Shown here piece by piece: positions 55,454 to 63,945 of a DNA stretch of 64,000 nucleotides. Source of the stretch: Euzebyales bacterium (lineage in GTDB: Bacteria > Actinomycetota > Nitriliruptoria > Euzebyales > JAHELV01); the NCBI GenBank assembly GCA_036374135.1, contig DASUUK010000066.1:39712-103711 (forward strand). The letters are read 5' to 3'. Each line of letters begins with the position of its first letter. Within the stretch, counting starts at the first letter, position 1. Under the pieces are notes generated by a model. It searched no databases. It saw only the letters and a list, made by a program, of their open reading frames with translations, and was not told where the DNA came from. The translations under genes and the position numbers were made by a program.

Positions 55454-56437
55454 TCACGCCCATGGCAGCTCACCACGGTGGTCCCAGTAGGCGCCGGCCT
55501 GTTCGCTCAGGCCCTCCATCGCATCGCGTTCGCCTTCACTCAGCGAGACGTCGAACGCGCACAGGTTGGCCCGCAGGTGCTCGACGGTCGCAGCGCCCGA
55601 CAGCACGACGTCGACCCATGGCTGGGCCAGGATCGCGGCCAGCGCGACCGCGTCGACGGTCACGCCATGCCGTGCGGCGATCGGGTCGAGCACCCCGCGG
55701 ACCGCCTCCTCGTGGCCGCGTGGCGTCAGACGCCCGTTGGCGACCGCCTCCTTGACGATCACGCCGACGCCCTCCTCGTGGGCGGTCCGCAGCATCGCGC
55801 CCGCCGACGGCTCCAACACGTTCCAGGTCGCCTGGACGGTCGAGAACAGGCGGACGCCGGCGCGTTCGACCGCCAGGACCCGTGCGAGCGCATCGGCCTG
55901 GCGTGGACCCGACAGGCTCGCACCGACCGCGGTCCCAGCGTCGCGGAGCCGAGCCAGCGCGTCGAGCAGGTCGGGGTCGTCGAGCGCCCCGCTGTCGGGT
56001 GTCACCGAGTGCACCTGGTACAGGTCGACGGCCGGTCCGAGCAGCGCGTGGGTCTCAGCCAGCTGACGTTCGAACATGGCCGGGGAGTGGTCCTTGACCT
56101 CATGGGTGTCGGCATCCAGCCGCCACCCACCCGTGTACGCATACCCCCACTTCGACCCGATCACGGGCCGTTCGTCGCTGTCGCGGCCGTCCAGCCACGA
56201 CGCCAGGAACTCCTCGGCCCGGCCGTAGGACCGCGCCACGTCGACGTAGGTGATGCCCGCATCCCACGCGGCGTCGAGCACCTCGGCGGTCCCGCGACGC
56301 ATCGCGTCGACGTCGTGGTCGCCGTCGAGGTCGTCGGCGTGCCCGAGGTTGATGTAGGCCGGGCGCCCGAGCGCGGCGAGGCCGATGCCCATCCGCGAGA
56401 CGGTCCGGCCCGTCCCACCGAGTTCCCGGTGCTCCAT
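55454..56437 (-). CDS. aldo/keto reductase
   Basis: The 327-residue TIM-barrel oxidoreductase begins EHRELGGTGRTVSRMGIGLAALGRP. It has TYVDVARSYGRAEEFLASWL (catalytic Asp and Tyr), the Lys in VIGSKWGYAY, LYQVHSVTPDSGALDD (the His) and the C-terminal GVIVKEAVANGRLTP. It reduces or oxidises a carbonyl substrate with NAD(P)H; relatives act on D-threo-aldose or similar sugars. ATG 56437 is chosen as the start of similarity. TAGGCT ends 8 bases before it and no ribosome site is present. Confidence 0.85.
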   Translation of the reverse strand: MEHRELGGTGRTVSRMGIGLAALGRPAYINLGHADDLDGDHDVDAMRRGTAEVLDAAWDAGITYVDVARSYGRAEEFLASWLDGRDSDERPVIGSKWGYAYTGGWRLDADTHEVKDHSPAMFERQLAETHALLGPAVDLYQVHSVTPDSGALDDPDLLDALARLRDAGTAVGASLSGPRQADALARVLAVERAGVRLFSTVQATWNVLEPSAGAMLRTAHEEGVGVIVKEAVANGRLTPRGHEEAVRGVLDPIAARHGVTVDAVALAAILAQPWVDVVLSGAATVEHLRANLCAFDVSLSEGERDAMEGLSEQAGAYWDHRGELPWA

Positions 56438-56445
56438 GGTCGGGC

Positions 56446-56451
56446 AGCCTA
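56446..56451 (-). promoter_or_regulatory. -10 box for a leaderless aldo/keto reductase transcript
   Basis: TAGGCT reads leftward and ends 8 bases before the ATG. No ribosome site is seen. Confidence 0.38.
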
Positions 56452-56522
56452 GCTCGTCGCCGCGTGCGCGGGACGCCCATGCGCGGTTGCATGTCACCCG
56501 GCCACGGTGCGAGGCTGCGCGC

Positions 56523-57254
56523 ATGGGGACACGGCTGTACTCCGTGGTCATCGACTCCACCGACCACGCCGCGCAGGCCCGGTGGTGGGCCGAGGCCCTG
56601 GGCTGGTCGGTCGTGCACACCGACGACCGGGAGGCGGCGGTCGAGCCGGCCGGCGGCCTCGAGGCCGACGTCGGGCTGGTCTTCGTGCCCGTGCCGGAGC
56701 CGAAGGTGGGGAAGAACCGCGTTCACCTCGACCTGGCCAGCGCCACGACCGCGGACCAGGACGCCATCGTCGAGCGCCTCATCACCCGCGGCGCGCGGCA
56801 CGCCGACATCGGGCAGAGCGACGTCAGCTGGGTCGTGCTCGCCGACCCCGAGGGCAACGAGTTCTGCGTCCTGGCCCCGGACTCGCGCTTCGACGAGCCT
56901 GGCACCCTCGCAGCCGTCGTCGTGGACGCGGTGGACCCGGGCCGCCTCGCCCGCTTCTGGGCAGCCGCCAGCGGCTGGCAGATCCGGGCGGTGAGCCATC
57001 TGGTCGCCACCCTGTGCCATCCCGACGAACGGCCGCCAGCGCTCGACCTGGTCGCGGTCGCCGATCCGACGCCCGGCAAGAACCGGGTGCACCTCGACAT
57101 CGCACCCTCCGCAGACGATGACCAGAACGCAGAGGTGGGGCGGTTGCGGGGGCTTGGTGCCCGGCCCGCCGACGTCGGCCAGGCCGACGCTGTGACGTGG
57201 GTCGTGCTCGCCGATCCGGAGGACAACGAGTTCTGCGTCCTGAGACCCCGCTGA
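56523..57254 (+). CDS. double VOC-domain protein (glyoxalase-like)
   Basis: The 243-residue protein has two tandem VOC modules of the Glyoxalase_6 type. The first runs from YSVVIDSTDHAAQARWWAEALGW to WVVLADPEGNEFCVLAP (residues about 5-120). The second runs from AVVVDAVDPGRLARFWAAASGW to WVVLADPEDNEFCVLRPR (about 128-243). Both contain KNRVHLD and end in NEFCV, so they arose by duplication. Such proteins bind small ligands or act as antibiotic-binding or dioxygenase-like proteins; no substrate can be given. GAGG lies about 8 bases before the ATG. It is divergent from the aldo/keto reductase. Confidence 0.85.
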   Translation: MGTRLYSVVIDSTDHAAQARWWAEALGWSVVHTDDREAAVEPAGGLEADVGLVFVPVPEPKVGKNRVHLDLASATTADQDAIVERLITRGARHADIGQSDVSWVVLADPEGNEFCVLAPDSRFDEPGTLAAVVVDAVDPGRLARFWAAASGWQIRAVSHLVATLCHPDERPPALDLVAVADPTPGKNRVHLDIAPSADDDQNAEVGRLRGLGARPADVGQADAVTWVVLADPEDNEFCVLRPR

Positions 57255-57260
57255 ACGGCG

Positions 57261-58064
57261 TCAGCGGCCGGTGAACTCCGCCCTGCCGGGCCCGTGCTCG
57301 ATGAACGCGCGCATGCCGATCTCGCGATCGTCGGTCGCGAAGCAGGCGGTGAACAGGGCCGACTCCAGACGCAGTGCGGCGTCGAGATCGAGCTCCATGC
57401 CCTGATCGATGGCCTGCTTGGCCAACCGCAGGGCGAACGGACCACGGGCGTAGGTCCGCGCCTGCTCGAGCGCCGCATCGTAGACCTCGTCCGCGGAGCA
57501 CACCCTGTCGACGAGGCCGATGTCGAGTGCCTCGGCGGCCTCGACGATCCGACCGGTGTACACGAGCTCGCGGGCGCGCTGGACGCCGATGAGGCGCGGC
57601 AGGCGCTGCGTTCCCCCGGCACCGGGGATGATGCCGAGCAGGATCTCGGGCTGGCCCAGGCTGGCGTCCGCGGCGGCGAAGCGGAAGTCCGCGGTCAACG
57701 CCAGCTCGCACCCTCCGCCCAGGGCGTAGCCGGTCACCGCCGCGATCACGACCTGGGGCAGCTGCGCGACCGCCCGCAGGGCCTCCTGCAGCCGCGCGGC
57801 GCGCGAAGCGAAGCTCTGGAACGACTCGTCGGCCATCGCCTTGATGTCCGCGCCCGCTGCGAACGCGCGCTCGCCACCCCACAGGACGACCGCGCGGGCC
57901 TCGGTGTCGGTCGCCAGCTCTGTCGCAGCCTCCAGCAGTTCATCCCACACCTGGAAGTTCAGCGCGTTGACAGGCGGGCGATCGATCCGCACGGTCACCA
58001 CGCGGTCGCCGGACCGCGACAGCACGACGTGGTCACCGATCCGCCGCTCACCGCCGTCGGCCAT
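57261..58064 (-). CDS. enoyl-CoA hydratase/isomerase family protein
   Basis: The 267-residue crotonase-fold enzyme shows RPPVNALNFQVWDEL, the first oxyanion loop AFAAGADIKAMAD, the second VTGYALGGGCELALTADFRFAAADASLGQPEILLGIIPGAGGTQRLPRLIG, and the catalytic Glu in QPEILLG. Both Glu positions typical of hydratases appear to be present (CELAL and QPE), so hydration of an enoyl-CoA is likely. The ATG overlaps the stop of the preceding 60-residue gene as TGATG. It could act with the ETF and the acyl-CoA ligase in this window. Confidence 0.88.
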   Translation of the reverse strand: MADGGERRIGDHVVLSRSGDRVVTVRIDRPPVNALNFQVWDELLEAATELATDTEARAVVLWGGERAFAAGADIKAMADESFQSFASRAARLQEALRAVAQLPQVVIAAVTGYALGGGCELALTADFRFAAADASLGQPEILLGIIPGAGGTQRLPRLIGVQRARELVYTGRIVEAAEALDIGLVDRVCSADEVYDAALEQARTYARGPFALRLAKQAIDQGMELDLDAALRLESALFTACFATDDREIGMRAFIEHGPGRAEFTGR

Positions 58065-58246
58065 CACTCGCCCTCCCAGGCCTCGTCCTGCGCCTCCCAA
58101 CGATCCTCGCGTGCGTCGCGCTGCTGCCTCCAGTTGCGGGCGGCGGCGGCCGTCGGGTAGGGACCGAGCAGGTAGCGCTCCGGGCACGTCTCACCGCTGG
58201 CCTCAACCCGGTTGTGCCTATGACACCAGTGGTACTCGTCGTTCAC
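58064..58246 (-). CDS. conserved small protein (60 aa)
   Basis: The 60-residue hydrophilic protein reads EYHWCHRHNRVEA then ERYLLGPYPTAAAARNW, with a charged helical tail rich in Glu, Arg and Trp. Its pattern (a Cys-X-His pair followed by LGPY) resembles a small actinobacterial family of unknown function. The GTG has AAGGCGG 6 bases upstream. Its TGA overlaps the enoyl-CoA hydratase ATG, so it is co-translated. The Cys and two His near the start could bind metal, but this is only a guess. Confidence 0.65.
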   Translation of the reverse strand: MNDEYHWCHRHNRVEASGETCPERYLLGPYPTAAAARNWRQQRDAREDRWEAQDEAWEGE

Positions 58247-58318
58247 TGCGGACCGCCTTGGGTTCGATGGGCACGCCGTGTGCGTGTACCCCGTTGCGAT
58301 GCCAGCGCTAACACGGCG

Positions 58319-59131
58319 TCATCGCGCCGCCGGGGTCGGGAGGTGGATCGCGCCGCGCGCCACGTTCATGGGCGCGGGACCGTCGGGCGGCGCGACGGCA
58401 GCGTGCGACAGCCAGTCGGTCAGCCACGCGGGCGCGGCGTCGGCCCGCCGCGCCGCAGGCTCCTCGGCAGGGGCCCCGAGCCGCGCGAGCAGCTCACCCA
58501 GCGACATCGCCTCGGGTCCCACCAGGCCGAGGCGCATGTGCAGGTCTGCGGCCGCGGCGCGCTGCCGATCGGCTGCGATGACCGCGCGGGCCACGTCGCC
58601 GAGGTGGATCGGCGCGTGCGGCGTGTCGAGGTCGACCGCGGTGGCCGGCACCCACCCTGCGGCGAGCCGCCTGGTGAGCGGGTCGGCGGGCCCGTACCGC
58701 ACAGCGGTCGACAGCGTGACGGTCTCGACGGGCAGGTCCTCGAACAGATCGTCGATCTCGTCCAGAGCAGCAAGGTACGGATTCGCCGGGTCGGCGGCGA
58801 GCTCGCGGACCCACACCAGCCGCCGCACGCCGGCCCCCAGCAGCGCACTCGCGAGCGTCGCGGCGTCCGCGACCTGCGCGGCCGGATCTTCCAGCGGTCC
58901 GACGACGCAGTGCGCGACGGTGTGCACCTGCGCGAGTGCCGCCTCCATGTGCCCCTCATCGTCGAGCTCACCCACGGCGACCTTGCAGCCACGCGCGCGG
59001 AGTGCGGCGGCGACGTCGTCGCCGACGGAGGTCGCGTCGAGGAAGGCACGGACCTCACCGCCGGCCGCCAGCAGCTGCTCCGTCACGGCGGCACCGAGGC
59101 CGTGCTCGGCTCCGGTCACCAGCACGGGCAT
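58319..59131 (-). CDS. NAD(P)-binding, SDR/NmrA-like protein
   Basis: The 270-residue protein has the Rossmann start MPVLVTGAEHGLGAAVTEQLLAAG (TGxxGxxG-type) followed by VRAFLDATS, KVAVGELDDEGHMEAALAQVHTVAHCV and VADAATLASALLGAGVRRLVWV. This is the atypical or NmrA-like SDR arrangement, without a clear YxxxK catalytic pair. It may be a sensor or reductase of unknown substrate. TAGCCT ends 7 bases before the ATG with no ribosome site, suggesting a leaderless message. Confidence 0.75.
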   Translation of the reverse strand: MPVLVTGAEHGLGAAVTEQLLAAGGEVRAFLDATSVGDDVAAALRARGCKVAVGELDDEGHMEAALAQVHTVAHCVVGPLEDPAAQVADAATLASALLGAGVRRLVWVRELAADPANPYLAALDEIDDLFEDLPVETVTLSTAVRYGPADPLTRRLAAGWVPATAVDLDTPHAPIHLGDVARAVIAADRQRAAAADLHMRLGLVGPEAMSLGELLARLGAPAEEPAARRADAAPAWLTDWLSHAAVAPPDGPAPMNVARGAIHLPTPAAR

Positions 59132-59138
59132 GGCCGTC

Positions 59139-59144
59139 AGGCTA
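59139..59144 (-). promoter_or_regulatory. -10 box for a leaderless SDR-like transcript
   Basis: TAGCCT reads leftward and ends 7 bases before the ATG; there is no Shine-Dalgarno sequence. Confidence 0.42.
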
Positions 59145-59187
59145 GCGCGCAGCCGACTCGCCCCGGCGATCGAACGCCCGCGATGGG

Positions 59188-59829
59188 TCAGTCGTCGGCG
59201 AGGCCGTGCGTGCCGCGCAGGGGCACGAAGCGCGCCGCACCGAGGTGTCGGTCGACCACCAGGGCACCGTCACGCTTGACGTAGCGCACCAGGTCGTCGC
59301 CGCGTTGCTCACCGAGCGGCTGGATCAGTCGCCCGCCCTCGGCCAGCTGCTCGACGAGCGGCGGCGGCACCTCGGCGAACGCGGCGGACACGACGATGGC
59401 GTCGAACGGTGCGTGCTCGGGCCAGCCGAGGGTCCCGTCACCAACGGTGAGGACCACGTTGTGGATCTGGCGCGAGGCGAGGTTGCCGCGGGCCCTCTCG
59501 ACCAGGTCGGTGAAGCGGTCGATGCTGTAGACCTGGCCGGCGACGAGTGCGAGCAGTGCGGTCTGGTATCCCAGGCCGGTCCCGACCTCGAGCACCCGGT
59601 CGTTCGGGCCGAGCTCGAGCGACGCGACGATGTGTGCGATCAACGTGGGTTGCGACGTGGTCTGTCCGTGCCCGATCGGGATCGGCGCATCGCGGTTGGC
59701 GATCAGCCGGGCGCTCGGCGGCACGAACGCCACCCGGGGCAACCGGGCCATGGCGTCGAGGACGCGCTGGTCGGTCACGCCGAGCGCGGCCGCGCGCTCG
59801 ACGAGCGACGTCCGGCCGCGCGCCGGCAT
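59188..59829 (-). CDS. pcm: protein-L-isoaspartate O-methyltransferase
   Basis: The 213-residue SAM methyltransferase repairs isoaspartyl residues. It has VLDAMARLPRVAFVPPSAR, the pcm-specific IPIGHGQTTSQPTLIAHIVASLEL, the SAM motif I RVLEVGTGLGYQTALLALVAG near residue 78, then DAIVVSAAFAEVPPPLVEQLAEGGRLIQPLG. It starts at ATG 59829 without a strong ribosome site. It lies 85 bases after the PP2C gene on the same strand. Confidence 0.92.
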   Translation of the reverse strand: MPARGRTSLVERAAALGVTDQRVLDAMARLPRVAFVPPSARLIANRDAPIPIGHGQTTSQPTLIAHIVASLELGPNDRVLEVGTGLGYQTALLALVAGQVYSIDRFTDLVERARGNLASRQIHNVVLTVGDGTLGWPEHAPFDAIVVSAAFAEVPPPLVEQLAEGGRLIQPLGEQRGDDLVRYVKRDGALVVDRHLGAARFVPLRGTHGLADD

Positions 59830-59914
59830 CAGCCGTGCCCGTCGTCGGTCCGACGGGCCCCCCGTCCACCACGCCGCCTGCCACCCGACCGGCTGCGCGA
59901 CGTGGTCACGGTGC

Positions 59915-60634
59915 TCACGCCGTGGCGTCGAGGACGACGACCGTGACGTTGTCGGGCCCGCCGCGCTGCAGGGCCGCGTCGATCAGCGCCTTGACGGCGG
60001 CGTCCGGGGTGTCGGCGTCGCCGATGACGCCGGGGATGTCGACGTCCGGGATCGGATCGGTCATGCCGTCGGTGCACAGCACGATCCGGTCACCGGCCTG
60101 CAGGTCGACCCGCGGTGTGTCGACCTCGACGTCGACGTCGAGCCCGACGGCCTGCGCCAGCACGTGCCGGCTCGGGTGGTGCTGCGCCTCCTCGGCGGAG
60201 ATCACGCCCGCGCGCACCGCACGCTGGACCGGCGTGTGGTCCTCGGTGATCTGTGACAGCTCGCCGCTACGCAGCAGGTAGCCGCGACTGTCGCCGACGT
60301 GGGCGAAGCACACCGTCGCACCGACCGCGACCGCGGCGGTCACGGTCGTGCCCATGCCGGCCCGCTGTGGGTCCTGGGCGGCAGAGCGGTGGATCGTGCG
60401 GTTGGCGTCACGTACGGCCTCCGCGAGCTCCTGCTGCGCTGCGTCGGCGGTGGTGTCCTCATCGAACGTGAGCTCACCGAGGCGTTCGACCACGAGCGCC
60501 GAGGCGACCTCCCCCGCCGCGTGGCCGCCGAGGCCGTCTGCGACCGCGTAGACCGGATGCGCGCACAGGTAGCTGTCCTCGTTCTGCGGGCGGATCAACC
60601 CGACGTGCGTTCCCGCAGCACTGCTCAACCTCAC
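59915..60634 (-). CDS. PP2C-family serine/threonine phosphatase
   Basis: The 239-residue phosphatase has the metal-binding motifs of bacterial PstP/Stp enzymes: GLIRPQNEDSYL, VYAVADGLGGHAAGEVAS, CFAHVGDSRGYLLRSGEL, QITEDHTPVQ, GDRIVLCTDGMTD and GGPDNVTVVVLDA. All four expected Asp ligands appear to be present. It removes phosphate from Ser/Thr of proteins; no kinase gene is adjacent. The GTG start has GGAGG 4 bases upstream, and the longer extension to 60691 is unlikely. No membrane segment is present. Confidence 0.92.
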   Translation of the reverse strand: MRLSSAAGTHVGLIRPQNEDSYLCAHPVYAVADGLGGHAAGEVASALVVERLGELTFDEDTTADAAQQELAEAVRDANRTIHRSAAQDPQRAGMGTTVTAAVAVGATVCFAHVGDSRGYLLRSGELSQITEDHTPVQRAVRAGVISAEEAQHHPSRHVLAQAVGLDVDVEVDTPRVDLQAGDRIVLCTDGMTDPIPDVDIPGVIGDADTPDAAVKALIDAALQRGGPDNVTVVVLDATA

Positions 60635-60751
60635 GCCGCCTCCGCCCGTCCTCGAGTGCAGTAGGAGGATGCCCCGTGTACATCTTCGCACACGCGCTGT
60701 CGGGCCTGCACCTCGCCCATCCGGCCGGGCGCGGCGGCGGCGCGAGGGTGG

Positions 60752-62662
60752 TCAGGAACGGCCGACAGCCCGCTCGATCGTCGCCAGCGCATCAGCGTCC
60801 TCGATCGTCGAGGGCGTCGCATAGTCCTTGCCGTCGGCGATGTTGCGCATGGTCCGTCGCAGGATCTTGCCGGATCGCGTCTTGGGCAGTCTGTCGACGA
60901 CCCGGACGTCGCGGAACCCCGCGACCGCGCCGACCTCGTCGCGTACCATCTGGACGAGCTCGGTCCGCAGCCGGTCGTGGTCGGCGTCGACGCCGGCCTT
61001 CAGGACCACGAAGCCGACCGGTAGCTGGCCCTTCATCTGGTCGGCCACGCCGATGACCGCGCACTCGGCGACGTCGGCGTGCGACGCGACCACCTCCTCC
61101 ATCGCGCCGGTCGACAGCCGGTGGCCGGCGACGTTGATGACGTCGTCGGTACGTCCCATGACGAACACGTAGCCGTCGTCGTCGATGTAGCCGCCGTCGC
61201 CGGTCAGGTAGTAGCCGTCATAGGTCGACAGGTACTCGGCGACGTAGCGTTCGTCGTCGCCGTACACGGTCAGCAGCGCGCCGGGCGGCAGCGGCAGGGC
61301 GATCGCGATCGCGCCCTCCTCCCCCGCGGCCCGTTGCCGGCCCTTCTCGTCGAGCACCTCCACCTGCCAGCCCGGCACCGGCACGGCTGCCGAGCCCGGC
61401 TTGATGGGCAGCTGCTCGATGCCGATCGGGTTGGCCACGATGGGCCATCCGGTCTCGGTCTGCCACCAGTGGTCGATCACCGGGCGGTCGAGCAGGTCCG
61501 TTGCCCAGTCGTAGGTGTCGGGGTCGGTGCGCTCCCCCGCGAGGAACAGCGCCCGGAAACGCGACAGGTCATGGCCCTCGAGGTGCTCCCCCTTGGGGTC
61601 CTGCTTCTTGATCGCCCGGAACGCGGTGGGCGCCGTGAACAGCGTGTGCACGCCGTGTTCGGCGATGACCCGCCAGAAGGCACCAGCATCGGGGGTGCCG
61701 ACCGGCTTGCCCTCGTACATGATCGTCGTGCAGCCCGTCAGCAGCGGCGCGTAGACGATGTAGGAGTGGCCGACGACCCAGCCGACGTCCGACGCCGCCC
61801 AGTACACCTCGCCCGGATGCGTGTCGTAGATGTTCGGCATGCTCCAGCGCAGGGCGACCGCGTGACCGCCGTTGTCACGCAGCACGCCCTTGGGCTTGCC
61901 GGTCGTGCCGGACGTGTAGAGGATGTAGAGCGGGTCATCGCCTGCGAGCGTCACGCAGTCGACCGGCTCGGCGGCCGCCATCACATCGACCCACGAGTGA
62001 TCACGGCCGTCGGTCAGCTCAGCCGGTGCGGTGTCGCGCTGGAGCACGACGCAGGCGTCGGGCTGGTGGGTCGCCATGTCGAGTGCCTTGTTGACGATCG
62101 GCATGTACTCGATGACACGCGACGGCTCGATGCCGCAGGACGCGGCGACCAGGACCGTGGGCCTGGCGTCGTCGATGCGCACGGCCAGCTCGCGGGGCGC
62201 GAACCCGCCGAACACCACGGAGTGCACGGCGCCGATCCGGGCACAGGCCAGCATCGCGACCGCGGCCTCCGGCACCATCGGCATGTAGATGATGACGCGG
62301 TCGCCGGTCCCCACCCCGAGGTTGCGCAGCGCCCCGGCGAACGTCGCGACCTGGTCGTGCAGCTCGCGGTATGTCAGGCGGGTGATGCCGCCGGTCACCG
62401 GCGAGTCGTGGACGATCGCCAGCTGGTCACCACGGGCGCCGAGGTGGCGGTCGACGGCGTTGCGGCAGGTGTTCAGCCGCCCGTCTGCGAACCAGCGTGG
62501 GTGCGACGGGTCGCTGGTGTCGAGCACTGTGCCTGGCTCGGTGTCCCATGTGATCAGCTCAGCGGCTTCCCGCCAGAACCCCTCCGGATCATCGATGCTG
62601 CGGCGGAACTGCTCTGCGTAGGTCGCACCCTGCGACGACCCGCGGTCGCTGCCTGAGATCAC
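60752..62662 (-). CDS. acyl-CoA synthetase, PrpE/Acs type (AMP-forming)
   Basis: The 636-residue enzyme activates acetate or propionate through an acyl-adenylate. The AMP-binding P-loop YTSGTTGKPKGVLRDNGGHAVAL lies near residue 257. HWWQTETGWPIVANP and YYLTGDGGYIDDDGYVFVMGRTDDVINVAGHRLSTGAMEE follow, and the catalytic Lys is in KTRSGKILRRT near 608. N-terminal HLGARGDQLAIVHDSPVTGG and the length favour the propionyl-CoA synthetase (PrpE) branch, though acetyl-CoA synthetase is close. GTG 62662 has AAGGAG 8 bases upstream. It may be regulated by acetylation of the catalytic Lys as in relatives. Confidence 0.9.
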   Translation of the reverse strand: MISGSDRGSSQGATYAEQFRRSIDDPEGFWREAAELITWDTEPGTVLDTSDPSHPRWFADGRLNTCRNAVDRHLGARGDQLAIVHDSPVTGGITRLTYRELHDQVATFAGALRNLGVGTGDRVIIYMPMVPEAAVAMLACARIGAVHSVVFGGFAPRELAVRIDDARPTVLVAASCGIEPSRVIEYMPIVNKALDMATHQPDACVVLQRDTAPAELTDGRDHSWVDVMAAAEPVDCVTLAGDDPLYILYTSGTTGKPKGVLRDNGGHAVALRWSMPNIYDTHPGEVYWAASDVGWVVGHSYIVYAPLLTGCTTIMYEGKPVGTPDAGAFWRVIAEHGVHTLFTAPTAFRAIKKQDPKGEHLEGHDLSRFRALFLAGERTDPDTYDWATDLLDRPVIDHWWQTETGWPIVANPIGIEQLPIKPGSAAVPVPGWQVEVLDEKGRQRAAGEEGAIAIALPLPPGALLTVYGDDERYVAEYLSTYDGYYLTGDGGYIDDDGYVFVMGRTDDVINVAGHRLSTGAMEEVVASHADVAECAVIGVADQMKGQLPVGFVVLKAGVDADHDRLRTELVQMVRDEVGAVAGFRDVRVVDRLPKTRSGKILRRTMRNIADGKDYATPSTIEDADALATIERAVGRS

Positions 62663-62743
62663 GTCACGAACTCCTTCGACGTCCGGCTCGGCGGACGGCA
62701 GCGTACCCAACGTCTCGAACGCCCAGACCCCGACGCGCCCGCG

Positions 62744-63709
62744 TCACGGCACGAGCAGGACCTTCCCCCGCGTGCCACGACCCTCGATGTAGCGGTGGGC
62801 ATCGGCCGCATCGGCCAGCGGCAGCTCGCGATCGATGCGCACCGTCAGACCGCCGTCGACGATCGCGTCGAACAGCTCGCCGGCCCGCCACCGCAGCTCC
62901 TCCGTGGTGGAGATGTAGTGGAACAGGGTCGGCCGGGTCAGGAACAACGACCCACCGGCGGCCAGCCGCTGCGGATCGAACGGTTCGACCGCCCCGCTGG
63001 ACTGGCCATACAAGACCAGGTACCCGCGGGGGCGCAGGCAGGTGAGGCTCCGGTCGAACGTCGCCCTGCCGACCGACTCGTACACCACGTCGACGCCGCC
63101 GTCGGTCAGGCGCTCGACCTCCTCAGCGAAGTCGACCTCGGTGTAGCGGATGACATCGTCGGCTCCTGCGGCGGCCGCCAGTTCGGCCTTCTCAGCAGTC
63201 GACACGGTCGCAAGCACGCGCGCACCGGCACGCGAGGCGAGCTGGACCAGCAGCTGGCCGACGCCGCCGGCACCGGCATGGATCAACGCCGTGTGCTCGC
63301 TGCCCAGCGCGAAGGTGCTGGTGACCAGGTAGTGCGCGGTCATGCCCTGCAGCATGACCCCCGCGGCGACCTTCACGTCGATGTCGTCGGGCACCACGAC
63401 GGTCCGGTGGGCCGGCACGGTCTGGAGCTCGGCGTAGGAGCCGAGCTCGTTCGCCCACGCGACACGGTCACCCGGAGCGAACTCCGTGACGCCGGCGCCG
63501 ACCTCCTCGACGACGCCGGCCCCTTCGAGGCCGATGCCGGTCGGCAGGTCGAGCGGGTATCTGCCGGTCCGGTGGTACACGTCGATGAAGTTCAGGCCTG
63601 CGGCGGCCACGCGGACCAGCACCTCCCCCGCACCCGGCGTCGGGTCGTCCACATCGCACAGCTGCAACTCCTCCGGTCCGCCGGTCGCACCCACCCGGAT
63701 CGCCCGCAT
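62744..63709 (-). CDS. zinc-independent quinone oxidoreductase (MDR family)
   Basis: The 321-residue NADPH enzyme resembles Qor. It begins MRAIRVGATGGPEELQLCDV. It has AAGLNFIDVYHRTGRYPLDLPTGIGLEGAGVVEEVGAG, VMLQGMTAHYLVTST and the nucleotide motif ALIHAGAGGVGQLLVQLASRAGARVLATVST near 140. The zinc-ligand Cys residues of alcohol dehydrogenases are absent. It reduces quinones or enones. ATG 63709 has GGAGG 7 bases upstream; ATG 63724 is an alternative. It is followed by the acyl-CoA synthetase gene after 81 bases on the same strand. Confidence 0.9.
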   Translation of the reverse strand: MRAIRVGATGGPEELQLCDVDDPTPGAGEVLVRVAAAGLNFIDVYHRTGRYPLDLPTGIGLEGAGVVEEVGAGVTEFAPGDRVAWANELGSYAELQTVPAHRTVVVPDDIDVKVAAGVMLQGMTAHYLVTSTFALGSEHTALIHAGAGGVGQLLVQLASRAGARVLATVSTAEKAELAAAAGADDVIRYTEVDFAEEVERLTDGGVDVVYESVGRATFDRSLTCLRPRGYLVLYGQSSGAVEPFDPQRLAAGGSLFLTRPTLFHYISTTEELRWRAGELFDAIVDGGLTVRIDRELPLADAADAHRYIEGRGTRGKVLLVP

Positions 63710-63945
63710 GTCCGCATCCTCCATCGCTGTCGTCGACCGGCGCGATCCGCCGGTCCCGTGGCGTACTCCACGCCGCACCGTGTACCCAGCCCCGTTGCCG
63801 GACCACCTCGCCGGCATGTCGGCCACGTGGTTGATCTGGTGCACCGCAGGGTACGTGGCCGGGCAGAAAAGGTGCGGTGATGGACCTCCGTACCGTCTGC
63901 CCGCCGGGGGGTCGGACCGGGTTCGCTCGAGCCGATGGAGCAACG